DNA of 64,000 nucleotides from Dermanyssus gallinae (GCA_003439945.1 QVRM01001450.1:296501-360500); one strand, 5' to 3'. Shown: positions 36,666 to 51,840, counted from the first letter of the stretch. Made by a program: numbers and translations. Notes: generated by a model from the sequence alone, not told the origin.

Positions 36666-36780
36666 AAAAAGGCTCACTACTACATCAATAATAGTTTTCA
36701 CTAAAAATGCTATTATGTATGTAGTAAAAAATATCTTAAACACGTTTGTGTTACTTTCTGGACCTCAGACTATTTTTCGA

Positions 36781-36782
<2 letters not shown>

Positions 36783-36839
<57 letters not shown>
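36783..36839. repeat. (TA)n microsatellite
   Basis: About 28 TA units located about 120 bp downstream of the transposase pseudogene. Confidence 0.95.
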
Positions 36840-36841
<2 letters not shown>

Positions 36842-38810
36842 TAATAGCAATTCGGGACTAACAAATTTATTTTCATTATGACTGCACTGCAGTAATACTA
36901 CTTATGTAGCTTGGGAGATTACTAAGTGTTTAATGGGCTTAAGGGGAACTTCTCTGTATTATTTAAACGACATAAATATGCATACAACAACAGCAGTATT
37001 AACAACAAAAACAAAGTTGTAAGAACACAATGAAAAGGCAATTATTACAAGACAACAATTCGACCACCAGCTAGATTAGAGCCAACTGGTGTAATAATCG
37101 TTAATAAATTAATTGTACATGTTCTGTGTTAGTATTTTACCGTTATTGCTCAGACTTGCTTTTTTCCTTCCGATATATGGGCAGGTATGCAAAAAGATCT
37201 CAGGAAATCTCGTTAGAAATTCCGACAAAGACGGCGACAATGAAATTGCCGAAGGCGTAGTGTAAATGACCTTTTCTCCATCTGACATGTCGTGTTAGCG
37301 ACGTAATTGAACGGTTGGGATCAAGATTGGTGCAGTGTTCATCCCTACGAAAATTCATCACCGCCACGTGTGAAGTGACGACGACAACGAGATCAATTGG
37401 AACGATAGTGTTACCCCCGGAAAGTCATCTCGCCGATCTTACCGCTGTCGTCTTACCAGTGCCGCTGGTCAAACAGCGAGTTTCGTTCATTATTTTGTTC
37501 ACACACGTTCTGTCTCTCTACCTTTCCTTCTCCGTCTCTCTCTTTCTTTTATCATCTCTCTGTGTTTTCTTGCTATTCGAGTAATCTTGTTTTACAGTTC
37601 TGATTCTGACCCCAAGTGCCTAGGTAGCAAGTATTTTTTTTAAGCGATATCGGCTTAAAAACCGGTTGTTACGTGGGGTATGACATTTAGCTCTACATTT
37701 AAGCAACCTTACCTATTGGGGGAAACCGCTACGTGACGCCAAATACTTGGCTCTCCGTATAAGGGATAAACGAAGTCGGCGTTCACCTAATTCTAATCGA
37801 GCTTACCGTGGAATAGACTAAAGACGTCGGGACTGTATACGAGTGCATGGAAGCGGCATGCTAAACCAACAATTGAATTACTTGGGCGGACTGCCCGGGA
37901 ACCACCTATTTGACGTGTCGTCGACGAAAGGACTTTCTTGCACGACGACGATTTAGAATTGATGTACAAACTACAAATCTAGATATATCTGAATAAGGAA
38001 AAGTAGTAAGACGTATGTGCTTGGTCTGCATTTGTATATTTTTCATGTTCCGCTTAGGCAGGAGCCTTGTGGTGACTGCCTCCAATTATCCTGCTATCTC
38101 AGAGCTGTGTAACTGTTCTGCTGTAACTAATTAGATCGCTTATTTCGAGTACATTAACTCATAACGCACTTGCCCTTGCATTATGCACTAATTAGTGTAT
38201 ACATATTTCATCAACGGGATCAAACGGGTAAAAAGGAGTAAAATAAACATGCAGCCTCGTAACGAATGTGGCAGAACAATTAAAGCATTTCGATGAAAAC
38301 TAGAACAATACGTTTAGATGAAAACTAGAACAATGCGTTTTAATGAAAACTAGAATGTTACCCAAACTGGATATAGTGTATCACACATACACGTTTCTGA
38401 CTTAACAAAAGAATGCTTTAATATAATGCTGATGTGCTGTAAGTAAAATGGCCCATTTAAAACTCGATTAAATGAACAAGAGAGACCGAACGTTCTAATA
38501 TGCGGTTACATAATGCCGACGAACGGCAGTTCGGGATTTAATAAGCTGCACCAAGCAATATAATGTATTTGAACGTAAGATATTTGTTCGTAAACAAATA
38601 AACTGGTTCTATGGTCTATCTCACTTGTGCCTAATAAAGGCACTTAATAACATTGTTTTGTGCGATCAAGGTACCGTACTTAAATGCGGCACACGTAAGA
38701 AGCGCATCGCTAAAACACTTCTTACTCTATTGCAAAATATGCAAATATTGCGTTAAATAGCATCAGTAAAGTAAGCAGATTTTTTCTATTGATGACACTC
38801 AACGACGCAG
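36840..38810. other. Unassigned DNA
   Basis: Nothing recognisable. The 37.3-37.6 kb part is slightly GC- and CT-richer, with an open frame of 89 codons that is hydrophobic and low-complexity. Confidence 0.35.
38289..38360 (+). repeat. Tandem triplication of a roughly 30-bp unit
   Basis: The segment GATGAAAACTAGAACAAT and its near variants recurs three times between about 38293 and 38355. The third unit diverges after AACTAGAA. Confidence 0.9.
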
Positions 38811-38816
38811 GTGTGA

Positions 38817-39390
38817 TTAGGACGTCCCAGAGTCTTCAAGAGGTGTAAGTAGGTTGCATGCAACAGGAGATGCCGTAAACACCCTCAAAATTCCACCACA
38901 CACTGCTGTCACGGAAGAAACGTTTGCTTCTGATCTGAGGTCGAAAGCATTTGGCAAACGTCCACTAATCCAGACACTAAGGTTCCTTTCGTGCGTACAG
39001 GGGCAAATAGGAGGAGCGGGATAAGCCAAACATGGGGACACGTGGTAAAAGGACGAGCCAATGAGGGCTACGGCGACACGATAGTGACCACAAGTAACAT
39101 ATTGCCGGAAGCGCATAAGTAGCAGTTTGTCGAGTGGCTGGCACCGATCCCTGAGCACAAAGTGTATGTAGTGGGGGAGGAATTCCCGCGCAGTCAATCG
39201 GTCGGGCTGTCCACACCCCCATTGGGCTGTTGGGCCGAAGTTGCGTTGATGGGCACTGTCGAGCGAAAAGGGCGTAATGATCCTCTCGACGATACAAGTC
39301 AGTAAAAACTAGAGGAGCGTTTTCAAAGGCACAGTGTTTTTTTATATCTACGTGTAGCAGAGTTTCCGTATGTAAAGATCGTGTCGGCAC
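38817..39390 (-). CDS. Two overlapping unidentified open frames
   Basis: Minus-strand frames 39390-38977 (137 codons) and 39197-38817 (126 codons) overlap in different frames. They have no internal low-complexity bias, unlike most open frames here. They could be one damaged coding segment with a frameshift. I could not assign any domain, and no splice sites were confirmed. Chance overlap is also possible in this moderately GC-rich piece. Confidence 0.15.
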
Positions 39391-39497
39391 CGTCTAAGGG
39401 GCGCCGCGTGGTCTTAGTAGCGAGAAGGAGGGCAACACAAAAAGAGGCCGGTGAGAAGAGGTAACAAAAACAAGGAAAGAACGCCAATGGATTTGGC

Positions 39498-39499
39498 TA

Positions 39500-39534
<35 letters not shown>
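39498..39534. repeat. (TA)n microsatellite
   Basis: A short TA tract with a single TATTA interruption. Confidence 0.95.
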
Positions 39535-39537
<3 letters not shown>

Positions 39538-39599
39538 ACAAGGCAAAAACGACACAACCCCATGATTCTTCTCCAACAGTCCCAGTAAGCCCACGGTTA

Positions 39600-42100
39600 C
39601 TTGGGCATTTATTCAACACAACATACATGCACCGCTGGTGCCGCCCCGCAGCCTACTCTGCCAGAACAAACATGATATTCTTTAGATAGGATACACGTTG
39701 GTAAATAATTCGGTAAAAACCAGATTTGGTGTATACCGGCAAAGTAAACAATCGAAAGATAGACAAATAAAACACAGATCGAGTGAGACCGAGAAATGCT
39801 AGAAATTGGTTGCGGTTCATAAATGGGAAACATTTATCTAATCGAGCGATGGGACAATAGAGAGAACATGCCAGTCAGCTTGGCACATTTGCGTAATTGC
39901 CACGACAACAAAGATAACATTGTGTAGCGACATGACTAGCGTGGGCTTTTTGTCAGACCAGCCAGACTAAGGACAAGGAGGTTGTAGTCTTTTGGTCCTA
40001 ACCTATGGCCACGACTAGGTACGTAGATTAGTGAGCCGCAGGCGAAAGGCCTGCCGCGAAGGGTGAGAGGGTGAGATAGATAGAAAAAGTAAAAGGCATA
40101 TAGACAAAACGGATACCATTATTCGAGAAGTCAAGGTTTCCCAAGGCTCAGACAGTTGACCTCCTCCGGCGACTCTGATCAATAGAGTGATCCGAGCCGG
40201 TGACGCTGACGCCACGTCACGTGGAAATCTAAGCTCTAATCAGCGGGGCAACAGCACTTAAACGCTCGGATTGCCGGGTGGTGCATAAGCTCAATGCAGA
40301 CAAAGCGCAGAAATAAACACGTAGATTGTTTAGAGGGCGGACAAGACCGTAAACGGCGCTGTGTCGTTGTACTGTTTACTCGACGACGGTATATTAATGT
40401 CAGCGATGTTGCGACGCCAACGACGACGACGACGACGACAACAACAAAACACAAATACCAACGGCAATCATGAACGACCAATGTCCAATCCAGACCGGTG
40501 GTTAAGAAGCATTAAGGTAATGGAGCGGTCAAAAACAAGATCGTATTTGTGGTCGCCGAACCGCGGTCGTCGGTTGATAGCGACGGAAAAGGTAGTAGGA
40601 TGTCGTCGCTACGATAACCTATTGTGGCTTTATTTGCAGCCAATCTCTTCTCCTTGCCTGGATAAGATTTACCCGCCTTTCCCCTCAGGAAGCAGCCTCG
40701 TAGCCTTTCGACAACATAGAGCTCATGTCGGTGCGACGGCGAGCGCCCACTTTTTGGCAGGACTGGCACGAAACGTTGTCCCTGCCTGGTCAGATTGGAC
40801 ACAACCACCATTCGTTGGACAACCATTGGATGTCTGGAAAACAAAGTTGGTATGCTGATCGGTCGTCTGTTTGTTTATGAAAGCAGGAGCCGCACTAAGC
40901 GGCTAAAAACACACAGAAACAGCAGCGGCGGCAGCAGCAGCAGCATCTGAAGCAGAAGCTTAGTCTAAATGGGAACTAGAAGTCGCTCGTAGAGCTTGTT
41001 ACTACAATATACTAATGCGTTTGCTTTGCTAGAACCTAGGGCGAACCACTACAACGATACGGCCATTACTAAGTCCCACATTATTGGTACTTTGCTCCTT
41101 GGTACTACGTAGCACATCGTGCACTGCTACGCGTGTCGAGGGAGACTGTTCAAGCGGTGGTCACACGCGCTATCTCTAAGCTTCAGTACGATACGATGCC
41201 AACGTCTTCTCATCAGCCGAACGGAAAGGGCGCATCGCGGAATCCTGTGGTGCGCAGACGGGCTTGACAAAGAAGACAGAGATACAGAGAGAGGCAGGCA
41301 GAGTGAGAGAGAAACTCTGCAAACGCGAAATATAATGAGAATGCGCGCACGCGAAAAAAGTTAGTATAGTGGAACGAGAGTGGTTTGACAGGCAACGAAA
41401 GTGCTAATAGGATCTGAGCCTTTATGGGGCGCGTGGACCCAGTCGAGTCACCGATAATTAGTTGACTGCAATTGTTGTTCTTGTTGCTACTGCTCCTGTT
41501 GTTGTTGTTGTTGTTGTGATTGCCGCTACGACTTCTCTGAATATGCGCCGCGGACCAGCAGAGATCGACGCAATTAGCGTTCTAGTTAGTTTCGGATTTA
41601 ACGAACCGAATGGTGCGAACGGCGACGTTCAAATGCACCGAGAGATAAGATGCGCGCTCAAACGCATGTAGCATTAATTGCACGAGAATATGGCGAAGCT
41701 CATACAAATTGATTGGGCCACAGGCCAAGTTGCGTGAGGCGTGAGATAAATTGCATATTTTTTGGTATTCCAGGTGCCAGTGCTTCTTTTTCAATAATCT
41801 AAATAAATGAAAAGCAGAAAAAGGTAATCAAAATCGTCCGGCTATAACCATCAATGTTCGCTGTCACACTAGCTTGGTTATATAAATTAGATGTAATTGT
41901 AGTTGCAGTTTTTATTTAATTGTCGAAAAGAACACCAAAGTGCTGCTGTTTTTATTTGAAGATATTGTTGTTTAAATAAACTATAGCATCTGTGTGTCTG
42001 CTCCAGGCTGTGCGCGCACGCTTCTCATCTAAGGCATAAGGCGCCGATAGGACCACGTAAATGAAGCACGCGATACAAGTGCACAAATCTAATTCGCATG
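39600..42100. other. Unassigned DNA with GAC/CAA and TTG tracts
   Basis: A CGA/CAA-rich tract lies at about 40418-40450 and a TTG tract at about 41495-41517. The plus frame 40361-40858 (165 codons) starts in the CGA tract and has no recognised domain. Several regions are GC-rich and may be regulatory, but nothing specific supports that. Confidence 0.3.
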
Positions 42101-42144
42101 CCACGTCGAGGACTTGGGCTATGCGGCGGGAAAACGCACGTGGG

Positions 42145-42350
42145 GATGCGGGGAAAAGGGAAGAAGGCTAGGGGAAACGGGAAGGATACTAGGGGAGAAG
42201 GCAAGGAGACTAGGGGAAAAGGCGAGGAGACTAGGGCAAACGGCAAGGATACGAGGGGAAAAGGCAAGGAGACTAGGGGAAAAGGCAAGGATACTTGGGG
42301 AAAAGGCAAGGAGACTAGGGGAAAAGGCAACGAGACTGGGAAAAATAGAA
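42145..42350 (+). repeat. 21-bp minisatellite, about ten units
   Basis: The unit AGGGGAAAAGGCAAGGAGAC plus T repeats about ten times with substitutions. The period is a multiple of three, so several frames stay open on both strands: one plus frame reads GKGKETR, another LGEKARR, and a minus frame reads PLVSLPF. No start, signal peptide or flanking coding domain supports a protein. Confidence 0.92.
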
Positions 42351-42354
42351 GGGG

Positions 42355-44380
42355 AAAGAAACAGAAGTGGCAGCTGAGAGAAGCGCAGAGGAATACGGTT
42401 GAGTGCGATCCTAACAGGTCAGGCTTAATGCTGCACTAGATGACGATGACACTATTCGTGGCTTCGCCAAAGACCGTAATCGTTGCGGCCGGCTCTCACT
42501 TGCTACAGAGCAGTGCGAGTTTTTATAGCTTTCTGGCTGGACAGCCACCACCACCACCCGCACGTCCACAAACGAGCAATGAACAAAACGCTGCTACGCG
42601 CCGACGTCGATATCAGAAGGTCTCCCTTGCATTCACCGTGGCGGTAGTGGGTGATCTGCTTCATTCAGCCTCTCCATCTGCTTGCTCCATGCTCTCAGTG
42701 CGCCTCACCGTTTTTGTTGTTGTTGTTGTTGTTCTTTTTGTTGTTGTTGTCGTTTTGTCGTGTTGTTACTAGGTTTGTTGTTGCGCTGTTACTGGTGAGC
42801 TGCAGAGCTTCTTTTTTGCAAACGTCATGTAAGCGTTAATGAACCATTGTTATATCGTGCAGTTCGTCTCGCACGGCTTTTGAGGGCCATCCCAAGTACG
42901 TTTTTTTACCAACATTGTAGAATACGATGAGCGCTCAAAATAGATATTTGTAAACTGTTCAAAACACTTTTCATCCAAATCTCCACAAGTGTCAATCAGT
43001 TGTAGTTGTTTAGCCCCAATGAGGGCAAAGCAATCCGGAAAGGCCTTAAATGAGATGTAGCGTACGTCATGTGCCCTGTATATAAAGACTAGTAAGAGAA
43101 AATAGGATAGGTGTGACAATCCTGGGATGTTCTTAACCTTAGCTCGCTCCTAACGCGAAAGGGAGCTAGGCTTCTACCGGAGCACTCATGACTACTCACA
43201 CCTATACCTATAGAAAACACATTGAGATTATACAAATAAAACTATATTTATTAATTCTCTATTATGTTACTGTTCATGCATCTACTACAAGTACCGGGCA
43301 CTCACTGACGCCTATGAAATAAAGAAAATACATGAGGAGATGAATGCCTTGTTGCTTTATTAACACACCTTATCGGCGAATAACGTCACGCTAGTCTTTC
43401 ACTTTCCAGACCTGGGCTTTACCCGCGCGTGGTTTGCCAATCTTTGTTTCTGATCTGTTGTTGTCCGACGTGTCAGATTAACACAGAGCTTACCCTCCAC
43501 CATACACGATGTGTCCTCGTACGATGGATATAACAAGATCCCTTATTTTAACAGAGAATTTTACAACTTTACAAGAACAAAGCTGGATTAACCAGAAATC
43601 GTGGACGCACGCGGCGGTGTAAATGCAATGCACGTAATGCTTGCAGATGTATCACAAACAGTTTCCAATAGAACACGAAATTACGCATTGGTGCGCATTT
43701 TTAGCAAAACATGGCTGCTCTTCATTTGCGGCACGTTTAATTAATAAGGATAGATGACGATGAAACACACCATGGTGCGATTTTTGCTGTTGATGCTTAG
43801 ACTGACCTGAACTGTCAATTCATGTCACTTTGCTCGCGTTTGTTTTGGCGACGCTGGCGGCAGAAGTCACGCAAATGTAATATTACAATTAATTGTTATA
43901 TTCTAGTACATGTCTATCTCTGTATATTACTACAGTTTTATCTCTAACTGAGCAAAGGGGAATCTCCAAGTTTGCGGGTTAGTGAGGGTGATAACGTTGT
44001 CAACCACCGTGACTGTTTGCCTTTCTCAGACGTAGCCCGCTTGCCGATATAGCTCACATAACCGTATTTCGGTAAAGCTGTCCGTCGATCCATTACTTGG
44101 TTGGCTACACCGGCTGATGCTAACGTATGACGACTGCTGCCCATTATTCTTCTTTGATGCGAGTCGTTGACGCTGGCCTGCCTGTTATCCCGGCCTCAGT
44201 TCAGTCCCGCAGTTCAGACACTCACTATTTTATTTTGGCTCATTCTGATCCTTTCCGTCTTTCTTTTGTTCTTTCCTGCTTTATTTGTGTTTTTATGTGC
44301 TGTAATCACCAATATGTAGTGCTTTTACTCGCATATCTATCGCATATTATCCATCTACCCATTCGTTTCTTCGTCTATGT
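42355..44380. other. Unassigned DNA with a TTG tract
   Basis: A TTG/GTT tract lies at about 42712-42770. The rest is AT-rich and unrecognised. A short minus frame at 43119-42850 shows no domain. Confidence 0.35.
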
Positions 44381-45480
44381 CGTTACTTTGCTTTGCAATA
44401 CAGGCGAACAAGAGCGGATACCGCAGTATCAACAACAAGAACAACGGCAGCAGCAGCAGTAGAGCAGCAATCTGTAATATGATTAATTTTAAGCATCATC
44501 TTTCCGCTGATTAAAAAAACAACGTCACCAGCAGGAGCAGCTGCAGCGGCATCTTCCAGAGGTAGCGCCAACCGTATACACCTATGTGGATGCTGCTGAT
44601 TGTTGTTGTTGTTGATGTTGTCGGCGTCAAGGAGTCGCTATGGAAGTAGCTGTAGAATTAGCTCTCGTGCTGGAGAGGGGTTGATAGCAACCACGTGTGT
44701 GGTAGCAATATGCCCACGGCAACACGCCCCTATACAACACGTCCGAATCGCGCCCTTAGAGTTGACTCGCGCGGCCGCCAGCCCGCTCGCCCGCCCGCCC
44801 GCTCTTGTTCTCGACCTCGACCTCAACTTCAACCACCAACCCCATCGGCATCATGAGCACCACCCTGTCATTATCATCACCATCACTATTTTCATCGTCG
44901 TTTTCATCGTACGACATCGTTATCGATTGTCTCGGTCGGCAGCCTCTGCAACACCCACAGGGTCCACGAGGCGGGCCAGGGCATCACGAGGTCTCGACAA
45001 GGGCAACATGCAGAGGATGCTGTTGTGTTCGTTCGACTTATTATCACGTCTTTCCCGCTAGTGGAGATCGCAGAGAGAGAGGGGGGACACAGAGAAAGAG
45101 AGGTGGGAAGGCACAGCGAGAGCAGAGAGAGAGAGAGGAGGGACACACAGCTAGAGCAGAGAGAAAGTGAGGAGAGAGAGAAGCAGAGCCGGAGGGTCTC
45201 CAGCATCTAGAGCAGTAGTAGTTGTTCTGGTAGAGGTAGCGGCCAGGCTCTCTCGGAGTAGAAAAGCAGGCGGGGAGGCAGGCCGACGTGACATCCACGC
45301 CGCTGCCAAATACCACAGCGGACCGAAACAAGCCACACCTTCGCGTTCAACAGAAACGAGGACCCTTAACCGCGCCCCACTTTTCCTCTCGTCTCCCGTT
45401 CCCCTTTCGAAGCCCTCCGGGCCACCTTACTAGCTACTGCAAGCTACAAGCACTCCTTACCTCACCCCTCTCATTCTCTA
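44380..45480. other. GC-rich island with CAG, TTG and GA tracts
   Basis: Contains CAG near 44445-44460, TTG near 44600-44615 and a GA-rich purine tract at about 45070-45185. Many mutually overlapping frames occur on both strands, which is typical of skewed composition. It may be promoter or leader DNA; no core promoter or confirmed splice site was identified. Confidence 0.25.
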
Positions 45481-45651
45481 GACCAGACAACTCGGCCCGG
45501 ACACTTCACTGCAGGCAGGATGTGTGTGTTCTGACACCATGACGGAAAATGTGCGCGCTGCCTGTGTAATTAGCTCGCAGCGGCACAACTGCCCACTCAC
45601 TGAGTTTGCAATAAGATACATTGTGTACACTTCTACTCTTATGTTGTACTT

Positions 45652-47420
<1,769 letters not shown>

Positions 47421-47427
47421 ACGGCAG

Positions 47428-47800
47428 AGCAAGATCACCAAATATGACGTCGAGTTCCTAAGAGCGGCGCTCCCCGACCCGCAAAAACCTCGCAAATTCG
47501 GATCCATCACTATCTCTATGAGTGGTGTATGGGACTCTGAATTTGCGAGTACGCTCTTGGGCTCGGCGTCACGAAGAGGAATCTTATGGATCTTACCGTT
47601 TTAACGTTGCAAGGAACCTTGAGGATATACCGCTCGCACTGGGTTCATAAGAGCGGGGGCTGCCATCAAGCAAGGACACGGACAGCTGATTCTTAACCTC
47701 ACGTGAAATTTTTTTACCACCATTTTTATTAAGGCGAGCACTGCCGAGTGTGCAAACGTATTGTAAATGATTAATAAATCATTACAATATTTTCTATATA
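47428..47800 (+). mobile_element. R2/R4-like LINE 3' end, copy 2
   Basis: From about 47433 the sequence matches copy 1 (21.95-22.32 kb) almost base for base: KYDVEFLRAALPDPQKPRKF is still readable, followed by GSITISMSGVWDSE. One deleted G near 47560 (GGGCT against GGGGCT) shifts the frame. The 3' UTR (47700-47800) is nearly identical, including AATAAATCATTACAATATTT and the TTCTATATA end. This copy is more 5'-truncated than copy 1 and lacks the catalytic KPD motif. Unlike the other copies, it is not preceded by TA repeats. Confidence 0.9.
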
Positions 47801-48760
47801 CGTCGAATGAGGTAGTTGTGAATAAATAATAGACCTAGTGGCATTGGGAACACAGCATGAGATGATCGGCAAATCTCCATTTGATAAGAAGCAGTTAAGT
47901 GACAGTAGTAGTGACTCAAATCTCAACACGTGATATGAAGGTACACCAGTTCGCCAGTGCAAATCCGCCCGAGTTAGCCAGGCGGTGGTAGGCGGGCACA
48001 ACCCTTTCAGGTACGACCTGCGCCGTAGTAGATGGCCGTTCTCAAGCTATTACACAACCACGCGGTTGCTCTTCCATTCTTCCAACTGAGAGCGTGTGCA
48101 TTGCTCTCTAGCATTTAGCAGCAGTTGAAGTGCAGCCAGATTATGACACGCGTTTCTTTGTTTATGGTACGCAAAACACAATGTTTGTCTCCGCGTAGGA
48201 GAAGAACTTGAGATAACATCTTTCTCCGCCTGCTCTGTATGCATGTATTCTTAAGTGATATTCGCACGCCAAAGTCTATAAGTATTATGACGAGGTAACG
48301 ATGCTTCTGCATGACAGTAGTGCAAAACGGCGACAACGGAACAGAGTGACGATGATTGAGCAGTAAAACACTTCTAGCACCAAGGAGATCGTGAGTTCAA
48401 CCAAGGCACGATATAACATTTGGCTTATTGACAAAATTGCCTGTTTACAACGCTTTAGCTCTCGTATAAAATCATGAGTATATAAGATGCCTACCTTTGC
48501 TAGGGCCTTAATAACATCGTCGGATGAGCAGCCGAGAGTCGGTGAGGGAAGGTCCTGTACTAGTCGAGTTCTGATAAAGTTCAGACCGGCGCTTGAGCTT
48601 TTTGAAACTAATCCAACCGCATAGCAAACATTCTCGACCGACGTAGAAGAAGCTAAAAGTTCTAGGGGGGGGAGGGGGGGGATTGACGACTAACACAAGA
48701 ACGGTTGCGTGAGGGCGGGTGGGGGAGGTCATCGACCATAACGTTTGCTTAGGCTGAATA
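47801..48760. other. Unassigned DNA with G-runs and a weak tRNA-like segment
   Basis: Two G-runs occur near 48664-48682. A segment near 48350-48415 has AGTTCAACC, which loosely resembles a B box, but no cloverleaf could be drawn. Nothing else was recognised. Confidence 0.3.
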
Positions 48761-48762
48761 GC

Positions 48763-49110
48763 TTAGATAGCCGAATCACACGCTGTTAGTAGGAGAGCCA
48801 GATCTCTAAGCTGAACACCGCGTCGGAACTCTATTAAGTTCTTCCTGATGACCACTACCAGTGAGCGTGTATCCCTGCAGCCTATCGGTAACCTTAGCAC
48901 GACTAGGGCAAAGGAGAAAAGGCCAGGCCAGGCGGCGCCGTCGTCGTCGTTGTACAAAGTAACCTTTAAGCACGCCTCTGGCAAGGCGTCAGCTACCCAG
49001 TTTCTGACCACCCTGAGCAGGATGTGAACCAGCTTCCCATTTTCAATAAAGGCCTAGATGTACTCCGTGAGGTCGAAATTTGACTTGCTCATGGCTACGT
49101 TATGGACCGC
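48763..49110 (-). pseudogene. Unidentified coding-like segment with one in-frame stop
   Basis: From an ATG at about 49099 on the minus strand the frame reads MSKSNFDLTEYI, then one TAG, then AFIENGKLVHILLRVVRNWV and on to a stop near 48763, about 112 codons in all. Apart from the TAG, the frame is open and shows mixed composition. No catalytic motif or domain was recognised. It may be part of a LINE ORF1 or a broken host exon, or chance. Confidence 0.22.
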
Positions 49111-49930
49111 GTTACTGACAGGTAACCTTGTTGGGTCCTAGGAAGTCTGGTGTAGCCGCAGGGTTCTGCCCAGACGTGAAGCTTGGGCCGGCACCTTTTG
49201 AAGGATGCGACGATGTGACCCGTGTGAATTCCGTTACCGTGTTGGACCCGTTGTGGTCACCCCTTAAAATTATGATTGCCGGAGGTCGCTAGCAACCGAC
49301 AATAAGAGCCGTAACGCGTTCGTTATATCAACCTGACTTAGAGACCTACGGAAAAGTGTTATGTTTTTGATCTAAAAAACTTGAATGGTGATGGACTTTA
49401 GTGCGGTCGTTGAACTATTCAAGTATATGCCATAACATACAGCCAGAGGTTACCATAATATAGACTAACGAGCATTTTGCCGTCGTCGTTGTTGTTATTG
49501 TTGTTGTTGTAGCCGTCGTGGCCACTGTTCATATTCCCGTTCACTTAGCTTTCAGCCGTTGTCAGCTCGTTGTGATCCGCCTAATAACCTGTACACGGAG
49601 CCTCTGTAGTAGCCGGCTATGCGCTTCGTAACTCTATCGCCGCATGCAATCGGAGACCATACGCTCTTCATGTCCCCAACGTTCATACATATTGATGGAA
49701 GCACTCCCTAACTAACCAGGTAAGGAACTAGCCAACTAAGCAACGCTTGCTAGTTATGCAACGTTGACGAAACACTCGCAGGGGAGTACCGCTTCTCAGA
49801 CAGCTTGCGCTCGCTTGCGGCAAATGAAAAAGGGTGAAATCGCTTTTATTATTATAATGATTGTATAAGTAGTATGTTATTACTGTAAAATACTGTGATA
49901 CCAGAATATATGATGATGATGATGATGATG

Positions 49931-49966
<36 letters not shown>

Positions 49967-51840
49967 AAACCCTTGTTCAAAAAATATTAATATAGATATC
50001 TTACTATAATTATTCCATTATGTGTACGCGACAACGTACGTTCAACCAGAAATGAAAAGCTACTATCAACGACAGGCCATAAACGTGATACCCGCGGCGT
50101 ATCGGAGTAGGCTTCGTACTTGAATCAATATACTTTAACGTACGAATTGTAATACGTGTTAAACGTGTCTATAAATAGCAAATATATATTATTTTGGTAG
50201 TAGTGAAAAAAAATTACGCTCTGTTCTTTTCGCTGGCCTAAAATAGAGGCGCATCTATAGAAAACACTAATAGAGTCCAGGGCAGATGCTTGTTGCATAC
50301 ATTTATGCAACCATGAGAATACCAGTAGATAAATTGGCATATCTTCAGCATTCTGCAAAAAAATGTGCTATTCATTTTCAACGACGTACCCAGTTACACA
50401 TGATAGTAGATCAACAAACATGTCGTTAAATTTTAATGAATTACCTCCTTTCGGTGCATGCATATTTTATGTATTCTGATCCAAAAGTACTGTCATGTGT
50501 TGACGAAATTGACAATTCTGTAGACTATTTTCTTCCAAAGGGTTCTACAGTCACCAACGGTTGAAAAATGTAGAATTGTATATGCGTTGCGGTGATGCTG
50601 TGCCGTTTAGGTACAGTGTTGACAGGACATAACGAAATGTTTGTATTTGAGTGCACCAACTGAAGAATGGCAATTGCAGCTGCCGCTGTAAAATAACTGG
50701 CTGGGCAAGTAATCATTAAATATCGTGGAGTCGGTTATCTGAACTTCACCTCCTCCACTCGTGTAATTAAAAGTGGCAGGGTAGCTGTCATCAACTCGAA
50801 AGGCTGTCAAACGTGCATTCACTACGAGTTGCATCTCGTACACCCGACAGGCTAAACTTTTAGTAATAGCTCTCTACTCGACTCACGACCTACAGAGAGA
50901 GAGAGCCCTCATATAAAGACCACAATAGGCGCTCCGATCCGCCAGTAGTTTATAGCTCAGAGCTTCCACGTAGGTTTCAAGTAGTTTTGGTGCCCTACAT
51001 CACAAAATAGTTTAGTTGTCCAGCAGCAAGCATCTAGGGCGTCGGTCATGACAGTGAGCGTACAAAGCAGAACACAGTTCGTTATCAAATAACCAACGAG
51101 TCCCCGCTAATTCAAAATCAATGTCGAGCATTCAAAAAGCTGTAGCAGTCAGATTAGCATTTTGTATTATAGTGACACAGGGTAGAAAAGCTACCATGTA
51201 TACATGTCATAACTACACATATGCTAACACAATTTTTTATAAGTAAAAAAAATTCTCTCCCTATATATATACAAATTGTACAGAATTTTTTTCCAGAAGC
51301 ACACATATATTTATTTATTACCTTACAGTAGCTGCTCGAATGTGCCTCCGCTAACCATTCGGCAAAATCGGTCCAACTCGCTTCGCTTACTCTACTGCTC
51401 CACCCTCTCGGAGGCCATATCGAAGTGATATTGTGACGGAGCTATCCACAATACAACAGCAGTACAACCTCCTACCATATCATGTTGATACAGGACGACG
51501 CCAGTAAGATGACACAACAGCCGACAGAACGTATTGGCGAACATGCACTTCAACGGCCAAAGGATTGTCCACGGCCACAACATCGACACGGTCATAAACA
51601 ACCCCGATATGAGGCTGTTCAGCCACATACTGACGACATGTTCAACGCACGTTCACTACTGCCGACCTGTCGCGCCACAGTCACAACGTTGCCACAGTCA
51701 TTTATATGTACATGCGCTCAATCTTGACATGCTCGCCAAAAATGCATAATAACTCCGCAACCACGGCTTGCATTGCCAAAATTTGGTACCAAAATAATCG
51801 CCACGAAACGCGCATCTGCCTAAATGTGTTAATTGAGAGT
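49111..51840. other. Unassigned DNA with TTG and GAT/TAT tracts
   Basis: A TTG tract lies near 49480-49510, and GAT followed by TAT triplets at about 49912-49963. The region 51.35-51.73 kb has open frames on both strands without a recognisable motif. It sits just inside a repeat arm (51.84-52.23 kb) and might be the inside of a decayed DNA transposon, but I could not identify a transposase. Confidence 0.3.
49912..49963 (+). repeat. GAT then TAT trinucleotide tract
   Basis: Six or so GAT triplets followed by about ten TAT triplets, a compound microsatellite. Confidence 0.9.

Noticed and set aside
37600..37900. Possible LTR retrotransposon end (TGTTACGTGGGG)
   Set aside because: No second LTR, no primer-binding site and no gag/pol motifs nearby.
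42025..42330. Minus-strand frame with PLVSLPF repeats, which resembles a repetitive membrane protein
   Set aside because: It is the reverse reading of the 21-bp minisatellite; the plus-strand frames are equally open.
48345..48420. Possible tRNA-like segment
   Set aside because: Only an AGTTCAACC sequence resembles a B box; no A box at the right distance and no cloverleaf.
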